NCBI GenBank assembly: GCA_947460565.1 | Contig: CANHJJ010000099.1 | Coordinates: forward strand, 1 to 6,715 | Direction of reading: 5' to 3' | DNA from: Bacteroidota bacterium | GTDB taxonomy: Bacteria > Bacteroidota > Bacteroidia > UKL13-3 | DNA length: 6,715 bases | Part shown: positions 1-4,336 of the stretch, piece by piece | How the letters are laid out: each line of letters starts with the position of its first letter | Position numbering within the stretch: position 1 is the first letter of the stretch | Program-made: the position numbers and the translations under genes | The notes under the pieces: model-generated | Databases searched by the model: none | Told to the model about the DNA's origin: nothing | What the model saw: only the letters and a program-made list of their open reading frames with translations

Positions 1-234
1 ATACCTATTCTATGCGGAATATTTTTAGTTGAAAACATCAGTGTAATCATGCAAGTATCTTACTTCAAATACACTAAGAAGAAATATGGAGAAGGCAAAA
101 GAATTTTCAAAATGTCTCCTTTACATCATCACTATCAAAAATCAGGATACCATGAATCAAAAATCGTTACCCGCTTTTGGATTATTGGAATAATGTTGGC
201 CATTGTAACCATCATTACTTTAAAAGTAAGGTAG
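1..234 (+). CDS. mraY: MraY, phospho-MurNAc-pentapeptide transferase, C-terminal end (partial)
   Basis: The frame is open from base 1 to a TAG at 232-234 and gives the last 77 residues; the start lies upstream of the window. MraY is a polytopic inner-membrane enzyme that transfers phospho-MurNAc-pentapeptide from UDP to undecaprenyl phosphate, making lipid I. Visible hallmarks are a hydrophobic helix at the start (PILCGIFLVENISVIMQV), the family's triple-histidine motif in SPLHHHYQ (histidine codons 124-132), which belongs to the cytoplasmic active-site region, and a last membrane helix (FWIIGIMLAIVTIITL) ending in LKVR, as E. coli MraY also does. An internal ATG at 49 could be mistaken for a start, but the family similarity runs through it. 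murD follows after 118 bp, the usual dcw order. Confidence 0.95.
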   Translation: MPILCGIFLVENISVIMQVSYFKYTKKKYGEGKRIFKMSPLHHHYQKSGYHESKIVTRFWIIGIMLAIVTIITLKVR

Positions 235-238
235 TGAC

Positions 239-278
239 AATTTGAAAATGTAAAATAGGATAAAGTTGAATTGTTGAT
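239..278. repeat. Degenerate octamer-like tract after mraY
   Basis: Just after the mraY stop the DNA can be read as 8-nt units: AATTTGAA (239-246), AATGTAAA (247-254), then weaker units up to about 278, including AAGTTGAA (263-270). The unit AATTTGAA and the 11-mer AATTTGAAAAT (239-249) recur in the gap after murG, where the 8-nt period is clearer. In both gaps the tract comes before a C/G-rich hairpin. The tract is short and AT-rich, so the periodicity here could be chance; the shared 11-mer and the shared arrangement are the better evidence. Confidence 0.35.
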
Positions 279-287
279 GAAATTATT

Positions 288-317
288 CCCCTCCTTGGAG
301 GGGTAAGGGGTGGGTTT
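288..317 (+). repeat. C/G-rich hairpin repeat with G-rich tail, upstream of murD (copy 1)
   Basis: A perfect 7-bp stem, CCCCTCC (288-294) with GGAGGGG (297-303), closes on a TT loop and is followed by a tail TAAGGGGTGGGTTT (304-317). It ends 35 bp before the murD start. A second element of the same design lies at 4292-4320 before murC. The two stems differ at three base pairs, with matching changes on both arms, so the fold rather than the primary sequence is kept. Both copies are preceded by TATTCCCC overlapping the left arm. There is no T-run, so it is not a classical intrinsic terminator. From memory, similar C/G-rich hairpins with a G-rich tail are scattered through Bacteroidota genomes like REP elements; this was not checked. 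Confidence 0.65.
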
Positions 318-352
318 AAAACAAATAAAAAAAGAACTCTTAACAAAAAAAA

Positions 353-1696
353 ATGAAAAGACTCGTTATACTCGGTAGCGGTGAAAGCGGAACAGGTGCA
401 GCCATACTAGCCAAACAAAAAGGCTATGATGTGTTGGTGTCTGACGCTGGACTTATTCCTGAAAAATACAAAGAGGAATTAAACGAGTATGGCATTGCTT
501 ATGAAGAAAAACAGCATACAGAAGAACTTATTCTGAATGCAGATGAAATTATTAAAAGTCCTGGTATTCCTGAGAAAAATGAACTCATCAAAAAAATTCG
601 TTCAAAAGGAATTCACATCATTAGTGAAATTGAATTTGCTTCACGTTATACCAATGCCATTAAAATTTGCATAACAGGTACCAACGGCAAAACTACCACC
701 ACTTCTCTCATTTATCATTTGATGCTTCAAGCGGGATTAAATGTAGGCTGCGGAGGAAATATTGGAACCAGCTTCGCAAGATTAGTAGCTACTGAAGAAC
801 ACGACTATTATGTATTAGAACTAAGTAGTTTTCAATTGGATGATATGTATGACTTTAAGGCTGAAATAGCCATATTGTTAAACATCACACCAGACCATTT
901 AGACCGCTACGAATACGATATTCAAAACTATATCAACTCAAAATTTAGAATTACCAGAAATCAAACTGAGAAAGATTATTTCATTTATTGTTCGGATGAT
1001 GAGATAATAAATAAACAGATGTTAAGTGAAGATATAAAAGCTAAAAAGATACCATTTTCAATAAACAACGAATTGGCTTTAGGTGCCTTTTTAGATGATG
1101 ATAGCATCAAAATTAAAACAGAAATCAATCAATCAAATCCATACACTATGTTAACTTCAGAATTAGCCCTAAGAGGCAAACACAATACTTACAACTCAAT
1201 GGCTGCGGCTATTGTGGGGCAGGTATTCAACATCAGAAAAGATGCTATTCGCGAAGCACTTACGAATTTCCAAAATGTAGAACATCGTCTTGAAAAAGTA
1301 GCGATGGTTCGTGGTGTCGAATTCATCAACGACTCAAAAGCAACCAATGTAAACTCTGCATGGTATGCATTAGAAAGTATGGACAAACCTGTTGTTTGGA
1401 TTGCTGGCGGCACCGACAAAGGGAATGACTATACTATGCTAAAAGAACTTGTAAAAGACAAGGTACGTATTATTGTTTGTATGGGATTAGACAATCATAA
1501 AATACATGAAGCTTTTGGCAAAGATGTAGACATGATACTAAACACAACAAGTGCTCAAGAAGCAGTTCATGTGGCATTCAAATTAGCTAAACAAGGCGAA
1601 GCGGTATTGCTATCTCCTGCTTGCGCTAGTTTTGATTTGTTTAAGAACTACGAAGACCGTGGAAGACAGTTTAAGACTGCGGTACGTAATCTTTAA
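353..1696 (+). CDS. murD: MurD, UDP-N-acetylmuramoyl-L-alanine--D-glutamate ligase
   Basis: This cytoplasmic ATP-dependent ligase adds D-glutamate to UDP-MurNAc-L-Ala, the second amino acid step of the peptidoglycan stem peptide. The 447 residues match the usual Mur ligase length and show three domains. The N-terminal Rossmann-like domain opens with LVILGSGESGTG (residues 4-15). The central ATPase domain has the P-loop GTNGKTTT (109-116), LELSSFQL (155-162), NITPDHLDRY (177-186) and Lys197 in the position of the carbamylated lysine of E. coli MurD. GKHNTYN (275-281), HRLE (311-314) and NDSKATN (326-332) lead into the C-terminal domain, with GGTDKG (352-357) and SPACASFDLF (421-430). The ELSSFQ segment and the SPACASFD ending separate MurD from MurC, MurE and MurF. 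The start at 353 gives a normal N-terminus right before the GSGESGTG loop and follows an A-rich stretch, with no Shine-Dalgarno sequence. All key residues look intact. Confidence 0.97.
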   Translation: MKRLVILGSGESGTGAAILAKQKGYDVLVSDAGLIPEKYKEELNEYGIAYEEKQHTEELILNADEIIKSPGIPEKNELIKKIRSKGIHIISEIEFASRYTNAIKICITGTNGKTTTTSLIYHLMLQAGLNVGCGGNIGTSFARLVATEEHDYYVLELSSFQLDDMYDFKAEIAILLNITPDHLDRYEYDIQNYINSKFRITRNQTEKDYFIYCSDDEIINKQMLSEDIKAKKIPFSINNELALGAFLDDDSIKIKTEINQSNPYTMLTSELALRGKHNTYNSMAAAIVGQVFNIRKDAIREALTNFQNVEHRLEKVAMVRGVEFINDSKATNVNSAWYALESMDKPVVWIAGGTDKGNDYTMLKELVKDKVRIIVCMGLDNHKIHEAFGKDVDMILNTTSAQEAVHVAFKLAKQGEAVLLSPACASFDLFKNYEDRGRQFKTAVRNL

Positions 1697-1723
1697 TCAG
1701 GACTATTAAACCTCGAATGCTGA

Positions 1724-1759
1724 ATAGGAGATGTTGGCGTCACCGCCAACATCTCCTAT
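1724..1759. repeat. Perfect 16-bp stem-loop in the murD-ftsW gap
   Basis: ATAGGAGATGTTGGCG (1724-1739) pairs perfectly with CGCCAACATCTCCTAT (1744-1759) around a TCAC loop. It begins 27 bp after the murD stop. There is no T-run behind it (ATAAAAAT follows), so an intrinsic terminator is unlikely on the + strand, although a transcript barrier or 3'-end stabilising hairpin remains possible. The apex GGCG-loop-CGCC is shared with the next hairpin, which suggests a repeat family. The structure is certain; its role is not. Confidence 0.75.
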
Positions 1760-1767
1760 ATAAAAAT

Positions 1768-1791
1768 CTTGCAGGCGAGGACGCCTGCAAG
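1768..1791. repeat. Perfect 10-bp stem-loop, second hairpin of the pair
   Basis: CTTGCAGGCG (1768-1777) pairs perfectly with CGCCTGCAAG (1782-1791) around an AGGA loop. It stands 8 bp after the previous hairpin. Both have a GGCG-4 nt-CGCC apex with different lower stems (GTT above versus GCA here). The GGCGAGGACGCC apex is one I recall from dispersed hairpin repeats in several bacterial groups, unverified here. GGCAATAG follows, with no T-run, so a classical terminator is not supported. Confidence 0.7.
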
Positions 1792-1809
1792 GGCAATAGC
1801 AGCCTTAGT

Positions 1810-1864
1810 TATGGTGAGGTACGAAGCCATCTCTTTTGATTGCTTCACTTTGTTCGCAATGACG
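1810..1864. repeat. Decayed palindromic interspersed repeat upstream of ftsW
   Basis: The right arm (1838-1864) contains GATTGCTTC followed by CGCAATGACG. The left arm (about 1810-1833) contains GAGGTACGAAGCCATCTC. GAAGCCATC (1823-1831) pairs with GATTGCTTC (1838-1846) at 8 of 9 positions, and the outer parts pair imperfectly. The right arm resembles a dispersed palindrome I recall from many bacteria whose reverse form reads roughly TCATTGCGAG...GAAGCAATC. The left arm has drifted from it, so this looks like an old copy. It ends 41 bp before the ftsW start and may lie in its leader. Family membership rests on memory and was not checked by a search. Confidence 0.55.
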
Positions 1865-1905
1865 ACTATAAATAATAAGATCATTCAACATTTATAAATT
1901 AAGGA

Positions 1906-3120
1906 ATGAACCAATTTTGGAATAACATAAAACCTCGTGGGGATCAATTAATGTGGCTGATTATTTTAGCCTTGTCGGTTTGGGGTCTGCTTGCTGTGTA
2001 CAGCTCTACAAGCGGTTTAGCTTACAAAAAATCGGGAGGCAACACGGAGTCTTATTTATTCACACAGTGCTTTTACCTCATTATGGGATTTGGCATAATG
2101 TTGACTGTTCATTCATTCCATTATCGAAATTTCATGGCGCTTTCAAGGTTTCTCTTGTATGTATCATACGCCCTATTAATGTACACATTGATTTTTGGCG
2201 TTGAGATAAATGGTGCCAGAAGGTGGATTGGCTTAATGGGCTTTACAGTGCAATCCTCCGATTTTGCAAAGGTGGCAATCATTTTATATGTAACCCGCAC
2301 TTTAGCAAAAAAACAAGATGAAATCAAAGACTTCAAAAAAGGATTTTTACCTATACTCATACATGTATCTCTAACCTGTGCGTTAATAGCTCCAGAGAAC
2401 TTTTCAACGGCAGCAGTGCTATTTTCAACTTGTTTATTGGTTATGTTCATTGGTAGAGTGAGCTTAAAACATTTAGGTATTTTAACCTTGGTATTGGGTG
2501 TAATGCTAAGCATTATGGTGCTTGTGGTGATGAATACGCCAGAAAAATACTTGCAACATGTAGCAAGGTTTTTAACATGGAAACATAGGATTGAGAACTT
2601 TAGCAAACCACCTCAAAACGACCCTGATGTAACCTACCAAAATGACCATGCAAAAATAGCCATTGCCTCTGGTGGTGTGTTTGGAAAACTTCCTGGAAAT
2701 AGCACTGAAAGAAATTTTCTTCCTGAAGCTTATTCAGATTTTATCTATGCCATCATAGCAGAAGAATATGGTTTTATTGGAGCTATTGCATTATTGATGC
2801 TATATTTATTCTTCTTATACCGAGCCATGCGCATTATCCTTAAATCTCCACAAGCATTTGGGGCACTGATAGCAGTAGGATTAAGCTTTGCCTTAGTTTT
2901 ACAAGCATTGATAAATATGGCCGTGGCAGTCAATCTATTTCCCGTAACTGGACTAACCCTACCTTTAGTGAGTAAGGGTGGAACATCTATCTTCTTCACA
3001 AGTTTGGCATTTGGAGTTATCATGAGTGTAAGCCGACATATTGAAGAAGGTGAGGAAAGCTTAGATATTAAGGAAGAGGTAAAAAGCAATAAAATAAACG
3101 AATTATCAGAAATTGTGTAG
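1906..3120 (+). CDS. ftsW: FtsW, septal peptidoglycan glycosyltransferase (SEDS family)
   Basis: FtsW is an inner-membrane SEDS protein that polymerises lipid II at the division septum, working with a class B penicillin-binding protein (FtsI). The 404 residues give about ten membrane helices, the first near 15-34 and the last near 348-376, with a large external loop between helices 7 and 8. Family motifs seen are NGARRWIGL (102-110), QSSDFAK (116-122), PENFST (163-168), PEAYSDFIYAIIAEE (273-287) and VTGLTLPLVSKGGTS (347-361). Asp278 lies in the segment where SEDS proteins carry their likely catalytic aspartate. QSSDFAK replaces the common QPSEFAK, and SKGGTS replaces SYGGSS; I believe the second is usual in Bacteroidota. 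A charged tail (about 380-400) should be cytoplasmic. RodA is the main alternative, but the dcw position favours FtsW. The ATG at 1906 is preferred because it leaves a short cytoplasmic lead before helix 1; AAGGA touches it directly, too close for a normal ribosome site. Confidence 0.94.
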   Translation: MNQFWNNIKPRGDQLMWLIILALSVWGLLAVYSSTSGLAYKKSGGNTESYLFTQCFYLIMGFGIMLTVHSFHYRNFMALSRFLLYVSYALLMYTLIFGVEINGARRWIGLMGFTVQSSDFAKVAIILYVTRTLAKKQDEIKDFKKGFLPILIHVSLTCALIAPENFSTAAVLFSTCLLVMFIGRVSLKHLGILTLVLGVMLSIMVLVVMNTPEKYLQHVARFLTWKHRIENFSKPPQNDPDVTYQNDHAKIAIASGGVFGKLPGNSTERNFLPEAYSDFIYAIIAEEYGFIGAIALLMLYLFFLYRAMRIILKSPQAFGALIAVGLSFALVLQALINMAVAVNLFPVTGLTLPLVSKGGTSIFFTSLAFGVIMSVSRHIEEGEESLDIKEEVKSNKINELSEIV

Positions 3121-3152
3121 CAATAGGCTAGCAAGTAAATGCTATTAGTAAA

Positions 3153-4247
3153 ATGAAAAAACTAAAAGTAATAATAAGTGGTGGAGGAACTGGAGGTCAT
3201 ATTTATCCAGCCATAGCAGTTGCGCAAGCCCTGCAAAAAAGACTTAACAACCAAGTTGAGTTTCTATTTGTGGGTGCGAGTGATAGAATGGAAATGGAAA
3301 AAGTGCCCAAGGCAGGCTATCCGATTGTTGGCTTATGGATAAGTGGATTACAAAGGAGTTTATCTACTAAAAACTTACTCTTCCCATTCAAAGTAATAAG
3401 CAGTGTTTTTAAATCATTGGGTATCTTGAAAAGCTTCAAACCTGATGTGGCTATTGGATTTGGAGGTTATGCCAGTGGGGCCATGCTTTATGCATCCACC
3501 ATGAAAAAAATACCATCTTTAATTCATGAACAAAATTCATACGCAGGTATTACGAATAAAATATTAAAAAATAGGGTGAACACTATTTGTGTAGCATATG
3601 ATGGTATGGAAAGATTTTTCCCATCAAACAAAATTATAAAAACAGGCAATCCCATCAGGCAGGATTTGCTTGACATTTCGGGTAAAAGACCTGAGGCCCT
3701 TTCATTCTTTAAATTGGATCCAAGCAAAAAAACCATCCTGATAATTGGAGGAAGCCTTGGCGCAAGAACCATAAATGAAAGCATTTTCGAAGGCATTGAT
3801 AAGCTTAAAGAAGCCAATGTGAATGTAATTTGGCAAACAGGTAAGAACTTTTCAAAAGCAAGTTCAATTCAACATACAACATTTAACATTCAACAATTCA
3901 TTTATGAAATAGATTTGGCTTATGCAGCTGCAGATATTGTTATCTCAAGGGCTGGGGCCTTATCTATTGCGGAGTTGGCACAAGTGAAGAAGCCCGTGAT
4001 ATTGGTACCATCACCCAATGTATCTGAAGACCATCAAACCAAAAATGCCATAGCATTGGTTGATAAACAAGCTGCGGTTTTGTTAAAAGATGTGGAAGCA
4101 AAAACTAAGTTAATTGATGAGTTGTTAGCATTAATAAATGATGAACAAAAGCAAAATGAACTGATTAATAATATCAGTCGCTTTGCTATACCAGATGCGG
4201 CCGAGAGGATTGTAGATGAAGTTTTAGCTATATGTGAGAATGGGTAA
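3153..4247 (+). CDS. murG: MurG, lipid II-forming GlcNAc transferase
   Basis: MurG is a GT-B glycosyltransferase on the cytoplasmic face of the membrane. It transfers GlcNAc from UDP-GlcNAc to lipid I, giving lipid II, the substrate of FtsW. The 364 residues are of typical length. Motifs in order are the first glycine loop GGGTGGHIYPA (10-20) with the conserved His16, GFGGYASG (102-109), HEQNSYAGITNK (125-136), GNPIR (165-169), IGGSLGARTIN (198-208) starting the C-terminal UDP-GlcNAc-binding domain, SRAGALSIAEL (265-275) and PSPNVSEDHQTKNA (286-299). The last is a form I associate with Bacteroidota. The start lies 32 bp after ftsW in an A-rich context and puts the glycine loop at its usual distance from the N-terminus. 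Two oddities are visible in the DNA: residues 239-248 are encoded by a 7-nt-period repeat, and the last codons overlap the start of an octamer tract. Confidence 0.97.
   Translation: MKKLKVIISGGGTGGHIYPAIAVAQALQKRLNNQVEFLFVGASDRMEMEKVPKAGYPIVGLWISGLQRSLSTKNLLFPFKVISSVFKSLGILKSFKPDVAIGFGGYASGAMLYASTMKKIPSLIHEQNSYAGITNKILKNRVNTICVAYDGMERFFPSNKIIKTGNPIRQDLLDISGKRPEALSFFKLDPSKKTILIIGGSLGARTINESIFEGIDKLKEANVNVIWQTGKNFSKASSIQHTTFNIQQFIYEIDLAYAAADIVISRAGALSIAELAQVKKPVILVPSPNVSEDHQTKNAIALVDKQAAVLLKDVEAKTKLIDELLALINDEQKQNELINNISRFAIPDAAERIVDEVLAICENG
3863..3895 (+). repeat. Heptamer tandem repeat inside murG
   Basis: Four 7-nt units stand in tandem: TTCAACA (3868-3874), TACAACA (3875-3881), TTTAACA (3882-3888) and TTCAACA (3889-3895), preceded by a partial TTCAA (3863-3867). 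Units 1 and 4 are identical; the two middle units differ from them by one base each. The array codes for IQHTTFNIQQ (MurG residues 239-248), between the WQTGK segment and the AYAAAD segment. Since 7 is not a multiple of 3, each unit is read in a different frame and the protein shows no obvious repeat. The units share the TCAAC core with the array in murC at 4529-4556. Confidence 0.65.
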
Positions 4248-4270
4248 ATGTGAGAATTTGAAAATTAATA
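4232..4270. repeat. Octamer-period tract spanning the murG stop codon
   Basis: From 4232 the DNA reads in 8-nt steps: ATGTGAG (4232-4238, seven bases), AATGGGTA (4239-4246), AATGTGAG (4247-4254), AATTTGAA (4255-4262) and AATTAATA (4263-4270). The decamer ATGTGAGAAT occurs exactly at 4232-4241 and 4248-4257. The murG stop TAA (4245-4247) lies inside the tract, so the last few MurG residues (CENG) come from it. The 11-mer AATTTGAAAAT (4255-4265) recurs at 239-249 after mraY, again before a C/G-rich hairpin. Confidence 0.5.
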
Positions 4271-4291
4271 ATGGATTTGCGGGTTGGTATT

Positions 4292-4320
4292 CCCCCTTTG
4301 AAGGGGGTTAGGGGGATGTT
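4292..4320 (+). repeat. C/G-rich hairpin repeat with G-rich tail, upstream of murC (copy 2)
   Basis: A perfect 7-bp stem, CCCCCTT (4292-4298) with AAGGGGG (4301-4307), closes on a TG loop and is followed by a tail TTAGGGGGATGTT (4308-4320). It ends 16 bp before the murC start. Compared with the copy at 288-317, the three loop-proximal stem pairs differ, each with a matching change on the other arm, while the four outer C-G pairs, the 2-nt loop, the 3-nt spacer and the second G-run are kept. It could be a REP-like dispersed element or an mRNA leader structure; there is no T-run to make it a classical terminator. Confidence 0.65.
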
Positions 4321-4336
4321 AAATAAATAAATTGAA

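Noticed and set aside
241..268. Possible Bacteroidota-type promoter upstream of murD: TTTG (241-244) and TAAAGTTG (261-268)
   Set aside because: The second box has one mismatch to TAnnTTTG and the 16-nt spacer is shorter than the usual about 17-19 or more; in AT-rich DNA this is weak, and the same bases form part of the octamer-like tract.
1123..1138. ATCAATCAATCAAA run in murD
   Set aside because: Only about three tetranucleotide units in AT-rich coding DNA, at a length that chance easily gives; not comparable with the heptamer arrays.
1724..1791. Intrinsic terminators after murD
   Set aside because: Both stems are strong, but neither is followed by a T-run on the + strand, and the minus-strand reading has no gene that would need one.
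1953..2204. Alternative + strand frame of 83 codons in the ftsW start region
   Set aside because: Overlaps the well-supported FtsW frame and has no recognisable protein features.
2121..2606. Long minus-strand open frame within ftsW (161 codons) and other minus-strand frames in murD, murG, murC and ftsQ
   Set aside because: They lie wholly within or across clear family members on the + strand and show no domain-like features, so they are shadows of the real genes.
3129..3144. TAGCA...TGCTA inverted repeat between ftsW and murG
   Set aside because: Only a 5-bp AT-rich stem with a 6-nt loop; too weak to call a regulatory hairpin or terminator.
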